Of a DNA stretch of 64,000 nucleotides, positions 33,032 through 44,633 are shown one piece after another. Positions within the stretch are counted from its first letter, which is position 1. Each line of letters opens with the position of its first letter. This DNA is from Linderina pennispora (lineage: Eukaryota > Kickxellomycota > Kickxellomycetes > Kickxellales > Kickxellaceae): NCBI RefSeq assembly GCF_002104995.1, contig NW_024468249.1:2170001-2234000 (forward strand), written 5' to 3'. The notes below the pieces were generated by a model. The model did no database searches. It had not been told where the DNA came from and saw nothing but the letters and a program-made list of their open reading frames with translations. A program made the translations under genes and the position numbers.

Positions 33032-35523
33032 TTTTAAGCTAATGAGAAAAGTTGAAGAGGTGAAAGTGGGATTAAGAAGCAGACCATGCCGCTGTATTGG
33101 TGGCGGACGTAATTTATACTCGCAGTGCAGCCGCACGGAGACTCTTCCCTCAGTTTATTGTCCGTCTACTTGTCCTTTTATCGGTGGAAATGCGCAGGAG
33201 GTGTGTGAAAATGCATGTCTGGCTGCATCCGCTGCAACCAATGGGCGACGAATGGTACCCATAGATCGTCCCGATCGCTGGTTTTGTGCATCCAGCTGCT
33301 GTGAGCATTAGCTAGTGACGAATTAGTTAAAAATATTTTTGGGGGACAAGGTAAAAGGAAGATATCCGATGAGACCAAGCGCAATTGGCTTGAAGCGGTG
33401 ATCAAAGAAAATGAAATATAGGAGCATGCGCGTTTGTGCAGAGCAAGACCGAAGAGAACCGAGCGAGGACTGAAGTGATAACCTTGTGCGCGCTACATCT
33501 AGGCTACTGATGCAACTTCATGCCAGTCACCAGACAAAGAGCATCAAGTTACACTGCAAATGTACGAGAGGCCAGAGACACAACAAGAGTGTCAACAGTA
33601 CTGTTTACAAAGATAGTCAGCAGAGGTTACGATATGTGTTATTGGAATCAGGAATACGCATGGATGGAAAAGAATCCAGAAGGGACCACTGCTCCCTAAG
33701 GACTGGTTTACCAATTGATGGTAATGAGTGGCAGGGGAGAGGTCCTGTAACTGAGAACAACTATGGATATGCAAAAACAGAGAGCATATTTAACGCTGAA
33801 GCTTTTTCAGCAAAATACAAAGCACGCCTGTAACAAGCAGGGTAGAGTTAGTGCAAACCGGAAGGCTGCTGAGGTTGTGTCATGGTGCCTGTTGCAACGC
33901 CCTGAATCATTGATGTATGGGGTCTCCAAATTAAGGCCGCCGCAGCCGCCATACAGTACACCAGCAAAGCAAGAATCGTGTAGCCTCCTTAATTTGGTGG
34001 CTGCATACAGCAGCAACCCAGGCAGTTGCACTAAACACACTTTGCACACACTGTAGTCACAGTGCCAAGATAGTTGGACAGACACCAGCTGGTCTAAAAG
34101 AAATGTACTTCAAACAAAAGAGTAAAGACAGGTTGAAGAAATGCCGGAAAATCTATGGTGTATTTTCTGTAGCCCTGTGCCATCTATTGCGGTATTTTAT
34201 TGTCACCCAGACCGGATATCAGGAGAAGAATCAACAGAACTAAAGTTGTTTAGGAATGTCTTGGAGGTCAAGGAGATTAGTGTCTAAGGCATCGGCAGAA
34301 AAACTTACAAGCAGGTGCTTGCGGGTGATAGGATTTCCCTAACAGGCAAGGTGTAGACGCGGATCACGTAGTGTCGTAGTTAAATCTGGTCTGGGCTATA
34401 ATAAATGGAGTAATGCTATCAGGGTTGTTAGCATCAGAGGGTCTACAGTTCGTAGACAGCATCCGCACACCAGTCAACCTACAGACATTAAAATAGGAGA
34501 GATACTCGCGTATGAAGGAAGATGAGCAGTCAAGCGTAGCACTAGGTTTCCTGACACCTCACCAAATGCCATTCTACGCGCAGTATAAACCAAATGATTA
34601 TATAAACCTGGCATATTCTTATTGCAGCTCAACTACGCGGTGCATGTTTGGCACCGAGTCCCGGCATGGAGCTGCATGGCTCACGATAAACAGGCCTACC
34701 TCGCTCTCCTAAAATATTAGTTGGTGCAGCAGAATGTTCCAAAAGCCAGGCATGATGGTGACCAGCAACAAAAATAAAGCCAATTCTGGCGCTGTTCACC
34801 AGTATCCTCCCGGCCGATCCGGCGACTCAGCTCAATATCGAAATATACGGTCGGGTGCCAGAAACAATGAACTCCAGCGACTCCTTGGGACAGAAAGAGA
34901 AAAAGGTTTTGGCATCTATTTTTGGCAGGCGGCGAATGGAATGTGATGTCGATCGCTAGAAATGATGTCATGCTGGAAAATGTAGTCTGGGTAGTCCAAA
35001 ACACACTGCCTGCTGTTCATTCTGCGCTCAAGCCACTGTGGTGACTATTGTCAGTATGGTTTCTGAAAGGCTACAAACATTCGGTTTATTTGGCTGGCAG
35101 CGGGAAAGTGATTCGCACACACTCAACCTGCAGAAGCAGCATTGCACAGCCAAGATGTGAGACTTGAATTGGAGGTGCAGTTCGGCCAACCACGCGCGCT
35201 CCGTGTGGTGATGTGAGAGATGGACAATGTGGTTAAAAAAAAAGCAACCTTTAAGCGGTCGCGCCATATTCATTCTCGTGCTTGGCTTTGGGGGATACCG
35301 CCTGACTCGGCGACGATTCTCACGACAGACCGTCGCTTATAAGCTCTGGCCAGTTCGTCGAGTGTCGTTCTTTGGCTTTGCTAGCACCCTTTTTCATTCT
35401 CTCTTCCATTTCACGCATATCTATCTCCACGCTTTTCACGTTCATTATTATTTCTCATCGCCCGTACGGATCTGGCTGGCACAGATACTGTTGGACCAAG
35501 CACCTTTCTCCCACTCTATTCAG
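33032..35523. other. 2.5-kb intergenic region between divergent genes
   Basis: This is the longest gene-free stretch seen. It lies between MET2 (minus) and the NADPH oxidase (plus). The middle (33400-34700) is AT-rich. Short open frames lack domain signals. The region just upstream of 35524 is T/C-rich. I saw no repeats, terminal inverted repeats or RNA gene motifs. Confidence 0.4.
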
Positions 35524-37500
35524 ATGAGCGACACCAAGTTTATGAGCGGCAAGCGCATATCGCGCGCCGACATCCTGACCAGCAACCATGCGTTTGACAG
35601 CCAAGCCGTTGCGCCGTCAATGGATTTCAGACAGAGTCGGCGGCGGTTCCGCCATACAGCGATGATGCCGGACATCACGCTGCGACGGGTTTTCTTTATA
35701 ACACTGTGGCTACTGCTGCAGGCCATCATCATGGGGTGCCGGTGGGCGAAGGTTAGCAAGGAGCAAGGGCACCTGAACGGATTCACTGACGGCACAATGT
35801 GCTGCTTGATGTTCAGTTTTGCGATGATATTCATATTCATGTCGCCGACGCTGCTGGAGCTCCTGCGGCGGACGTTTATTTCGCGGTATGTATCGATAGA
35901 GAAGAACATACATGCGCACAAGATTGCGTCGTATTCAGTTGCAGTGTGGGGCATCGCGCATGTGGCCACTTTCTACTACAAGTTCAACAAGACAGTCAAA
36001 AAATCAGGTGGCAAGGTGACGTTAGCCAGCAAGCTGTTTGGTAACCGGCTGGGGGTCACGGGGCACCTGCTGTGGTTTGCGTTCTTTTTCATTTACGTGT
36101 CATCGGTGCCGGCAGTGCGGCGGCGGTACCACGAGGTGTTCTATTACACGCACCATCTGTTTCTGGCGATTGTGCCGCTACTGTTTCTGCACGGCAGTGC
36201 AGCGTCATTCCAGTGGTACTTTGTGGCACCAGGGTCGATCTATGTGCTGGACCGGCTGTACCGGTTCATGCGGTCGCGGTTCCGGTACCCGCGGATTCTG
36301 AGTGTGATTCAGCATCCGTCGAACGTGATTGAGCTGCGGATTGAGAAACGCGGTATCAACGCACAGGTCGGGCAGTATGTGTATCTGAACGTGCCGTCGA
36401 TCTCACTCCTACAGTGGCACCCGTTCACGCTGACGAGCGCGCCGGAGGAGGACGAGTTGACGCTGCACATCTGGGTCAGCGGCGATTGGACGCGGCAGCT
36501 GGTGGCGGCACTGCGGGCGTGTGCGGTGAGTGACGCAAACGACAGTGGGTCGCTGTTTGGCATGGGGACGCGGCCGGGGACAGCAGCACCATCTGTTGCG
36601 TCGACAGGCGTCACTGAGCGGCTGGAGCGGGCGCGCAATGTGCCGACGGACCCAGGGAACCTGAACACGCTGAGTGCGCTGGCGGACCAGGAGCGACTGA
36701 TGTTGATGATGAAAGGCGAGATCGACCCGGCGTCGGGACTGCCGAAACCTGGGGTGCAGACGATGTACCACCCGCTGAACCATCACCGCGGGTCGGGCGA
36801 GTCGCGGCCGTGGTCGCGCGTGGGGCGGCAGAGCCAGGTGCTGTTGGACCGGCTGCCACCCGAGATGGACTTCCGGCTGTCAGGGACTGTGGCGCCAAAC
36901 CCGGTGGTGCAGAGTGCACCGCTGGTCAGCCTGCCGCGGATTCTGGTGGACGGGCCGTATGGAGCGCCGACGCAGCAGGTGTTTGACTACGAGTGCGTGG
37001 TGCTCATCGGCGGCGGAATTGGCGTGACGCCGATGGCGTCGGTGCTCAAGAGCATGTACTACCAGCTACTGTCGCCGCCGTGTATGCGGCGTGTGCGCAA
37101 GGTGTACTTCCTGTGGGTATGCCGCGATGTCCAGTCGCTGGAGTGGTTCCAGGATCTGCTGGCAGCGCTGGACGAGGAGGATATTGGCGACACGCTGGAA
37201 ATCCGCACGTACCTGACAGGGCAGATGCCGGTGGACAAGATCAACAACATTGCGCTGTACCATGACTCGGAGGCAGCAGATCCGATCACAGGGTTCGTGC
37301 AGAGCCCAACGTACTTTGGGCGGCCGAACTTTGACAACATATTCAGTGACGTGGGCAAGCGCAACCCGAACACCGACATCGGCGTGTTCTTCTGCGGGCC
37401 CAAGCCCATGGGCCGGTCGCTGCGCAAGACCACGAACCGGTGGTCCAAGAAGTTGCGGTCGATCCAGACAAAGTTTGTGTTCCACAAGGAGAACTTTTGA
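35524..37500 (+). CDS. NADPH oxidase (NOX family)
   Basis: NOX enzymes carry electrons from NADPH through FAD and two haems across a membrane to oxygen. The 658-residue protein has six predicted helices with paired His in NIHAHKIASYSVAVWGIAH and YYTHHLFLAIVPLLFLHG. HPFTLTS is the FAD motif (about residue 299), GGGIGVTP the NADPH motif (about 496), and FFCGP follows. The C-terminus KFVFHKENF is typical of NOX and not of ferric reductases. The gap between FAD and NADPH motifs is about 125 residues longer than usual because of a low-complexity insertion (about residues 335-470). The frame opens at 35227, but ATG 35524 is chosen because upstream residues do not look coding. A paralogue lies at 56675-58478. 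Confidence 0.88.
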   Translation: MSDTKFMSGKRISRADILTSNHAFDSQAVAPSMDFRQSRRRFRHTAMMPDITLRRVFFITLWLLLQAIIMGCRWAKVSKEQGHLNGFTDGTMCCLMFSFAMIFIFMSPTLLELLRRTFISRYVSIEKNIHAHKIASYSVAVWGIAHVATFYYKFNKTVKKSGGKVTLASKLFGNRLGVTGHLLWFAFFFIYVSSVPAVRRRYHEVFYYTHHLFLAIVPLLFLHGSAASFQWYFVAPGSIYVLDRLYRFMRSRFRYPRILSVIQHPSNVIELRIEKRGINAQVGQYVYLNVPSISLLQWHPFTLTSAPEEDELTLHIWVSGDWTRQLVAALRACAVSDANDSGSLFGMGTRPGTAAPSVASTGVTERLERARNVPTDPGNLNTLSALADQERLMLMMKGEIDPASGLPKPGVQTMYHPLNHHRGSGESRPWSRVGRQSQVLLDRLPPEMDFRLSGTVAPNPVVQSAPLVSLPRILVDGPYGAPTQQVFDYECVVLIGGGIGVTPMASVLKSMYYQLLSPPCMRRVRKVYFLWVCRDVQSLEWFQDLLAALDEEDIGDTLEIRTYLTGQMPVDKINNIALYHDSEAADPITGFVQSPTYFGRPNFDNIFSDVGKRNPNTDIGVFFCGPKPMGRSLRKTTNRWSKKLRSIQTKFVFHKENF

Positions 37501-37546
37501 GCATTCATGTACGTTTTATGACATTTGTTTCAAATATACCGTCAGA

Positions 37547-39334
37547 CTACTCGTCGTCGTCGTCATCGTCCTGCACCTTGTACTCGAATGCCACGTCCCA
37601 CCGCGACCCGGGCGAAGCAGCACTGACGTATTTGATGAACTTGACGACGCTGGGCTCGCGCATGACCAGATTGAGGGTGTTCCAGGCAGCCGGCGTCGTG
37701 AGCAGAATGCCGTCCTCCTCGGTGTGGCGATACACGCTGCCGTCATTCGAGGCCTCGTCGCCATCGCCGCCGTCAACGTAGCACTGGTAGCCGCCAATGA
37801 CGCCATCAGCCCACTTTTCCTGGCTGGCAGCCAGGGCCAGGGTCGCGTCGAGCATGACGCCGGTGGAGCCGTCGGGGGTGCCCAGCGTGTAGTCGAGCCC
37901 CGAACGGAACCGGCGCACCATGCCGCGACGTGCCGTAAGCGCTAGCGTCGTAATGCGGTTGAGCCAGCGCGCAAACGCTCCCGAATCAAACAGCTCCTCC
38001 TGCACTGCCGCCAGCAGCCGCGACGCTTCGTCTTCAGTGTCAGTGACCGCCCCGTCATCGGTGGGCCCGGTGGATTCGGGCGTGTTGGCCGTGGCCGGAG
38101 CATTCAGGCGCATGTACCGGCGCACCACCGGCGATCCGACAGCATGCCACTGGTTGCGCTCGCCGGTGCCGTGCGGCGGAATATGCGAGCCCATCATGCC
38201 GTCGTGCTCGTCGATGCGTGCCAGCAGCTCGGCCAGAGGACTGGCTATGGCAGAGTTGAGGAAATGGGCCAACTGGATGCTGGAGTCGTCAGCGAATTTG
38301 TTGGCCACCTGCGCCATGATCTCATTGCCCAGGTAGTCTGCATTCATGTACTTCTGCAGCACCGTGCGGTCGCTGTCAGAGAGCTCCGTGATATCATCGA
38401 CTGGTGAGCTGTAGGGAGCAAAGGCATCGCCGGACTGCACGGCCGAGCGCTGCGCCTTGGCTTCGATCTGGCTGAGCGTTGACACTTCGCCGTGCGCCCA
38501 CAGCTTCTGCATCTGGTTGGTCGCATATCCGGGCTCGCCGGGCTGCGGGAAATGGAACCAGCCCTGGATGCTGAGCCGCTCCTTGCCCAGTCCTGCCACC
38601 TCCTCTACCGAGTGGTGGCTCTGCCCGGGCAACACCGTGAAAAACACAATCTGGTTCCACTGCGGCGCTATGCGCTTCGTCGGGTTGACTGCTGGCGCCC
38701 ACGATGCATCCGATTCGCGCGGATACAGCTCCAGGTGCCCACCGTCCGCGGCGTGCCAGCTTGCCCCATCGTTGATCTCCGGATCGGGCAGATAGATGAT
38801 GTACGAGACGCGCCGGTCGCCGATCACGTCGTCGTGCAGCAGCAGATGGTCGCCCTGCTTGTACCGATTCGTGCTCATGTCTGTGCGCGATCCCGACAGC
38901 GGCCCACATCCGGTTACTGTCGACACAAAGTCCCGGAACTCCTGCGAGTAGATCGCGTCCCGCAGCTTCTGCAGGTGTGGCAGCTGCCGCTTCTCCTCCT
39001 CCGGGAGCCCATCCAGATTCGCCAGATCCCCCGACTGGTGGTACTTTAGAATGTCCGTTTCCTTCAGCGTAAAGTGCAGACGCGTCAGCATCTCCGAGCG
39101 CACACCGCGCAGCAGCTCCTCGTCGCAGAACTTTTCGATGAACGCGTGCCGGTACGGCTGCGATGAGCTGAACTGCTGCGTTAGCTCGTCCACTGTGTCG
39201 AACAGCCCAGGCCGGAAGCAGGCCCGCGCGTCAAACTCTGCCGTTTCGTGCCGCGCCTTCTTCGTCTCGACAAATCCATGATCACCGTCGGCAGGCTGGG
39301 CTACGCGCTTCTTTTCAGGTTCGCCTGACACCAT
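37547..39334 (-). CDS. OFD1: OFD1/TPA1-like prolyl hydroxylase
   Basis: This 2-oxoglutarate/Fe(II) dioxygenase family hydroxylates a prolyl residue of ribosomal protein uS12 (TPA1) and controls sterol-regulated factors in fission yeast (Ofd1). The intact 595-residue protein has an N-terminal catalytic domain with HDD (Fe ligands, in LLLHDDVIGDRRVSYIIYLP), the distal His in GQSHHSVEEV and Arg in RLSIQGWFH. The C-terminal degenerate second domain covers about residues 330-590 and ends in a run of Asp. It is convergent with the NADPH oxidase gene, with 46 bp between stops. A TCACGTGA palindrome lies 130 bp upstream. Confidence 0.9.
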   Translation of the reverse strand: MVSGEPEKKRVAQPADGDHGFVETKKARHETAEFDARACFRPGLFDTVDELTQQFSSSQPYRHAFIEKFCDEELLRGVRSEMLTRLHFTLKETDILKYHQSGDLANLDGLPEEEKRQLPHLQKLRDAIYSQEFRDFVSTVTGCGPLSGSRTDMSTNRYKQGDHLLLHDDVIGDRRVSYIIYLPDPEINDGASWHAADGGHLELYPRESDASWAPAVNPTKRIAPQWNQIVFFTVLPGQSHHSVEEVAGLGKERLSIQGWFHFPQPGEPGYATNQMQKLWAHGEVSTLSQIEAKAQRSAVQSGDAFAPYSSPVDDITELSDSDRTVLQKYMNADYLGNEIMAQVANKFADDSSIQLAHFLNSAIASPLAELLARIDEHDGMMGSHIPPHGTGERNQWHAVGSPVVRRYMRLNAPATANTPESTGPTDDGAVTDTEDEASRLLAAVQEELFDSGAFARWLNRITTLALTARRGMVRRFRSGLDYTLGTPDGSTGVMLDATLALAASQEKWADGVIGGYQCYVDGGDGDEASNDGSVYRHTEEDGILLTTPAAWNTLNLVMREPSVVKFIKYVSAASPGSRWDVAFEYKVQDDDDDDE

Positions 39335-39463
39335 TCTGCTTTATGTTCTGCTAAACGGACAACAATGCGAAAAAAGGGAGCTAAAAAGAGAAGGATCAAC
39401 AACGGCTTTGAGTGGCGAGCTTTTTAGTCTTGGGAAAAATTTTAGGCTTGACACACTTATAGT

Positions 39464-39471
39464 TCACGTGA
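39464..39471. promoter_or_regulatory. TCACGTGA palindrome between divergent genes
   Basis: This perfect 8-bp palindrome containing the CACGTG E-box sits in the 290-bp gap between OFD1 (minus) and the RS-rich gene (plus). bHLH factors such as CBF1 or SREBP-type proteins bind such sites. Which factor acts here is unknown. Confidence 0.45.
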
Positions 39472-39624
39472 GGGCTCCGAGAGGAACAGTGGTCGAGTTT
39501 TACCACCCGGCAGAGCTTCTGAGACACCAGCATCAGCCGCTATTTAAACCACCTGCCCCCCACTAGCCGCGATCTGTCTCTCCCATCTTTGTACTCCACT
39601 TTTCTTCTCTATTATCTCGCCACG

Positions 39625-41877
39625 ATGGACGATGACGCTAGGTTCGCCGACATATCCCTGCAACTGCGGAAACTGACTGCCCGCGTCAACCGCCTTGAGC
39701 ACAACAACATTCGTCTCTCGCGCAAGCTGTATGCGCGCACTGCTGCCCTGGTCTCTGTGCTACAGCAGTCGGCAAGTGCGCTGGGTGCCGATGAGTCTCT
39801 CACTGACAGTGACAGCGATGATGCCTTGATTACACATCCACATCCACATCCAACGACACCTTTCATAAGCCATGTGATGCAGCAGCAGCAGACATCAAGT
39901 CTAACATCAATGCTGCCTAGCACTCCAGTGGATGAGTACTCGCTGTCGCCGGAGCTTGGGCCTACCACCACCTTTAAGCTTCAAACTACTGACCACCTAC
40001 AAACCAGCCCCGAGCTTTCTGCTACTGAAAGCCGTGCCCTTAACCAGCCGATGCCTAAACTCGTACCATCACAACAGTATCAGGGCAACAAGCCCCTTCC
40101 CAGCCACTGCCAGTGGAGGCTTCCAAGCTGATATCACTCGACCTAGCTGTTCTGCCAGTATCAGAGGACGAGGACGAAGGCAGCGAATTGGGCACCAAGC
40201 ACATGCAGTGCCGCAATGTGGCCCCACATAATGCCTCGAGCACAAGCCGCAGTGCCACCAAGGACTCTGGTACAACGAACGGCTCTATCCATGCCAAAGA
40301 TAGGAGGCAGCGCCAAGAAGAGCCACGCCATCGTACAATCCACAAGGCTGCTCGTCCAGATCCTCACCCAGCTACAAACAGGAGGTCCTCGAGATCTAGG
40401 TCGCGTCCAAAGTCCCAGGACACAAGTCATTCTCATAGATCGCTCAGATCTCGTAGTCGTAGCATTGGCAGAAGGCGCAGTGGGAGCAGTCAAGATAGAG
40501 GATACCCGCCACGCTATGGCTGCCGCAGCCGTAGTCCCGTACAAAGAGAGCGGGGGGTGGGTCGCCCACGCAGGTCCAGCCGGAGCCGTGAGGGTGAATC
40601 TTGGCAACCCCGGTCACCAACCCGTACCCGTCACAGCTCCAACTGCAGTCGTAGTAAGTCAAGAGGGCCTAGTCGCCATGAAAGTACCGACCGGAATGGC
40701 CACACAAGTCGAGCGAGGTCGTCGGCAAAGAGCCGAACCCCAAGGCAAGAGGAGGTCGTCAACGATCGTGGCTGGCGAGTCAGCATGTACTCTCCCAAAT
40801 ATGACCCCAACCCTGCGACTAGCACTGTAGGCTGGGCGGTGGACGATAGCAAGTCGCCGACATCCAACTCAAAGGTTGTTGCATGGAAACTCAGTACCGA
40901 CATGTCTGCCATATCCCCCTCACCCGACCAAAACGGTGCTATTGCGCAAAATAGTGATCTTGGCCTAGTGAGGCGGCCGAGTTCACAGCTGCAGGCTAGC
41001 CACGGATTTGAGGTGGGAGTCGATACGGGGTTCAAGATCGACACGGCCATGGCCACTGGGCATGGCCAATGATGAGGAAGAAGATGACGACGATGACAAC
41101 ATAATGATGGCGCTGATGTCGCCTGAGAAGCGGCAGATGAAAGCGATGGTTAATATCCAGGATGGAGCAGGTATCCCCTTGACATACAGCCGTCTTGTGC
41201 CTGTGTGGTCTGTGTGTGCATGGGTGCCGCTCAACGATCTGTCGTCGCTGTTCCAACGCGTGTATAAGGCATCGCTGTGGAGCGATTCCAACCAGAGGCA
41301 CATCAAATCGGCTGTGCAAGAGTTTGGCGAGCTAACCGCAACGCAGGTTGAAATTGGCAACCACCCGACCACGCTTTTGCTCCACAAAAAGTGCCCACTG
41401 ATGAGCAATAAGGCCTACAATAGAATCGTTGCATCACAGGGCACAGAGAAACAGCTCTACTTTTACCTGGCCACCACCGTCCTGTGGCCAGTCGAGTATA
41501 ACAGCTCCACCACTATATTCCGTCTGTGGACTAGTATACTCAAAGACTTTCCTCAGCGTATTCGCCCCAACGGCGGTTCAGGCGGCATGGATGCACAGAT
41601 ATCAGTGTTCCAGGACATGTGGACAAGCACCATCGACTGGCTGGTTCTACTAGCTGACAAAGTTATCATGCATGGCCCCCAGTGGCTGGTGGGCAAGGTG
41701 CAGGCCTGGGATGTTGGGTCAACATCAGCAGAGGCGACCTTGGACTTGGTTGAAGGCCTAGACGTAGCCGATATCCGTGGCTTGCTGGAAATACTGCCGA
41801 TCCTGCTCTCAAGACAGCTGGGAAGAGCAAAGAAGCTCGACCTTGATGACATGCTCAATGGGTTCTTCAACAGGTGA
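39625..41877 (+). CDS. orphan protein with RS-rich centre and conserved-looking C-terminal domain, two frame breaks
   Basis: I do not recognise a family. The N-terminus (residues 1-45) is a short coiled-coil-like helix, followed by an acidic/His-rich linker, then an Arg-Ser domain (about residues 220-350) with many RSRS and SRSR units as in splicing-related proteins. The C-terminal 270 residues are hydrophobic-patterned and look folded (VPVWSVCAWVPL, LATTVLWPVEY, WLVLLADKVI). Breaks: one base appears missing in the G run at 40083-40085, and a surplus G lies near 41064. The stop is TGA 41875-41877. The architecture (coiled coil, low complexity, RS, folded C-terminus) parallels the 986-residue orphan at 52191-55151, though I see no clear sequence match. 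A nuclear RNA role is only suggested by the RS region. Confidence 0.65.
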
Positions 41878-42591
41878 CTTTTTTTTTGCTGTACATGCTC
41901 ATCCTAATTGATATTGCAAACTTTTATATGCCACACGGCATTCGTTATCTCTTGATCCGCTGAAAGGCTGAGGGGAAATTCCAGCGGCAGGAGATTTGCG
42001 CACAATATGTGTCCGCATATGCTGGCTCGTGTTTGTTTGGATTTCTGCTTCGGTTTTGCGCAGTCCCAGTGGCGGGTGCTAGCCATGGTAATCCCCTGTC
42101 CCTCGCCCCCCTTTTTCAATGTATGCCGCTCGGATCTGTTGGGGGGAGGGGTGCTGAAAGAAGCCATCTAGACAAAACGGACGGCTATTAAACCGACACG
42201 CAGAAGCAATTTCCAGCAGAAACCAGATCCCAGCTACTCAAAAATTAAAGCTGATGCTGACAATTTGTCCCCTATATCCAGAGTGCAGAAAGGATAACGT
42301 ACAAAAGACTGGCGAAAAAGCAGTTATATTTGGTTCGGCAATAACGGCTCCTCCACCCGCTACTATCGCCCAGCCTGGCAAACAACCAAGCGCTTGACAA
42401 TGGACGTCGAGCAGGAAGGAAAGCACGCGCGTGGTTGGCAGGTTCCTTCAAGTCACCGCACCGGCATTTCTCGCCTGCCCTCAGGTACGGTCCGATAAGA
42501 CTGCTTTTTTCTCCTTCCCCTTTTCTTTCTTGCTTTCAACAACTTTGCCACATCTACCTTTTACACCTTTCCACATCGCTGCGCTTTTCAC
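41878..42591. other. 714-bp intergenic region
   Basis: No gene is supported. A T run just after 41877 may belong to the terminator of the RS-rich gene. From about 42500 the sequence is T/C-rich and leads into the start at 42592. Confidence 0.4.
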
Positions 42592-43285
42592 ATGGTCTAC
42601 ACTTTACTAGATGCCAGCCCTATCTCTTCGCTGGATATATCGAGCCTGATATACAGTCTGTTCCATCGCCTGCTCCCACCACTGCCAGCAGCCTTGGACT
42701 GGGCCATGATTGCTGCGTTTGCGGTCGGTGGAGTTTGTCTCTCAGGCGTGGTTGGTGGCGCAGTGCTCCTGGCGCGGTAAGGACGGACAAGCCTCAACAA
42801 GATATACTTGGCAGCACATATAGGGCGTATACAATCACTAATCTCTGTCTATATTTAGGCGCCAGCGCACACCGCCGCTAGATCGCGCAAATAGTGTCAG
42901 CCGGCCACGCACCGCCAGTGCCCACCGGCGGTGCAAGACCATGGTGAGCGAGTCGACGCCGCTCCTGATGGAGTACGGGAAAGAGTTTTTTGCGACGCCA
43001 AAGAAGTATCCGAAGCACGCGAAATCGCCCAAGCGCCGCGTGTGCACAGAGCCTGCGGTTGCGGTACTAGAAACATTGGCGGAATTGGACAGCGAGACGG
43101 AGCGGCAAGACGACCCGCGGTTCCAGCGCCTGGTGTGCGAGGGATCGGTGCACAGAGCGTCGGTTGCCTCGACGGCGTGCGGAGAGGAAATGTCAGCAGA
43201 GCACGCGGCCAAGTCCCTGGATTTGCGGACAAAGCACGGGTGGCGGGACAGCGATGTCCTGACCATTTATGAGCCAAATGTATAA
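42592..43285 (+). CDS. single-pass membrane protein with acidic dileucine
   Basis: Two exons (42592-42776 and 42859-43285) are separated by an 82-nt intron with GTAAGG donor and TTTAG acceptor; the joined protein is about 203 residues. Residues 38-61 form one transmembrane helix rich in Ala, Val and Gly (MIAAFAVGGVCLSGVVGGAV). A basic patch follows immediately, so the C-terminus is probably cytosolic. It contains ESTPLL, identical to the dileucine in the small Cys-rich protein at 50529. I do not recognise the family. The stop is only 4 bp from the stop of the convergent gene at 43290. Vacuolar/endosomal location is inferred. Confidence 0.7.
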
Positions 43286-43289
43286 AGAT

Positions 43290-44633
43290 TTACTTGAGTT
43301 TGAGAATAATACAATCCATGTCGGTGCCCGGACGGCTGCGCGCACTGTCGATGGTCTGGGCGCTGGCCACACAGAACTCCTCGGGGATGCCCGGATCGCG
43401 GTACAGGAACATGTCCAGGGACGGAATATACGCAATCAGCAGAATGTAGTGGCCCAGATACCCGTCGCGGTCCTTGAGCGGGCGGCGGCGCGAGAACCAC
43501 CCAAGCAGGCCGGAGCCCATGTGCGCTGCTTCGGGCTCCTTGGGCCGGAACATGTTCATGGATTTGCTGCGCACATGGCCGCCGCGCGTGGTCCGGGCGC
43601 GTTCACATGCCACGCACTTCAGCACTGTGCTGTCCACCAGCAAAATGCCTACGTACTGGCGGTGGACCAGAAACCGCTTGAGGTCCAGCAGGGGGATGGC
43701 GATCTCGAGCACGCCAATTCCCTCCCAGCGCGCGGTCGTGAACAGCCGCTGCACACGGGCCTCGTCGGCATCCAGCTCGTCCTTGTAGAACGCCTGGGTG
43801 GTGTGCTCAGGGTTAATGCCGGCGTATTTTGTGTAGTATGTGAAGTCGGCTTGCAGGTAGTGGTTCAGGAGAAATACCAGGTCGATCGTCCAGATCGAGT
43901 CCGTCTTTGCTTGCCGGATCAGCTGCGGGATCGAGCATGTTGTGTAGCCGAATGCCCGCAGGATCATACACACACAGGCGAGTCCGCAGTCCCACGAGTC
44001 TTGCTACAGGGCAATTGCATCGATTAGCAAAAGTCTGGTTTGGGCAGTAAGAGCACCTATGTCGTCGGGAGCAGTTCTCTTTTGCTGCCTACGCCAGACA
44101 ATGGCTTTCATAATGCCAAAGAATGCGGCGGCACGCCTCCGCTAGCATGCTAGTAGGCGGGCAAGCCGGGCAATTTCCCAATAGTTATGCAAGCAAAGTT
44201 TGACCGGATAGCCAAGGAGAAACTAGTGAACCTGGGCCCTGACTTTTGTACCCCTCCCTCCTCCACCCACGCAAACCCAGTTGCGTCTGCTTACCTGAAG
44301 AAACTTGCGCACTGGGTGTAGCCTTGATATGCGCTCCAGGTCGGGCATTCTATGCGGTAGCAGCTTCTCGACATCCTGCCTACTTGCTGTCAGTGTTGCC
44401 GGCGCATCCACGCTGACCACGGTCGATATGGAGTCCACAGTGACATCTGTTTGTCGCCGCGGCCGACCCGTAGGCTTTTCCAGCTCTAAGCAGCACTCGC
44501 CGGGTGTCAGCGTCGGCGTGTCTGTTACCCGCGGTGACTGCGAGTAGTCCTGCGGTGCAGATATGGAGCGCTGTGTCGACGGGGTCACTACGATGCTGAC
44601 TAGGCTCTGCAACTTGCCTATGACGCCCGACAT
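43290..44633 (-). CDS. GUCD1-like protein (Guanylate_cyc_2 family, C39-peptidase-like fold)
   Basis: The family (human GUCD1, plant GC1) is named for reported guanylyl cyclase activity but has a C39-peptidase-like core. Exons 44295-44633 and 43290-44003 flank a 291-nt intron (GTAAGC donor, CTGTAG acceptor), giving 350 residues. Exon 1 encodes a Ser/Thr-rich N-terminus. The junction creates QDSWDCGLAC with the conserved Cys. GHYILLIAY supplies His and FLYRDPG an Asp, so the papain-like triad is present. DSIWTIDLVFLL is another family block. Reading is otherwise unbroken. It is convergent with the single-TM gene. Confidence 0.85.

Noticed and set aside
26636-35523. transposon or LTR remnants in long gene-free stretches
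   Set aside because: No terminal repeats, duplicated target sites or transposase/reverse-transcriptase motifs could be found by eye.
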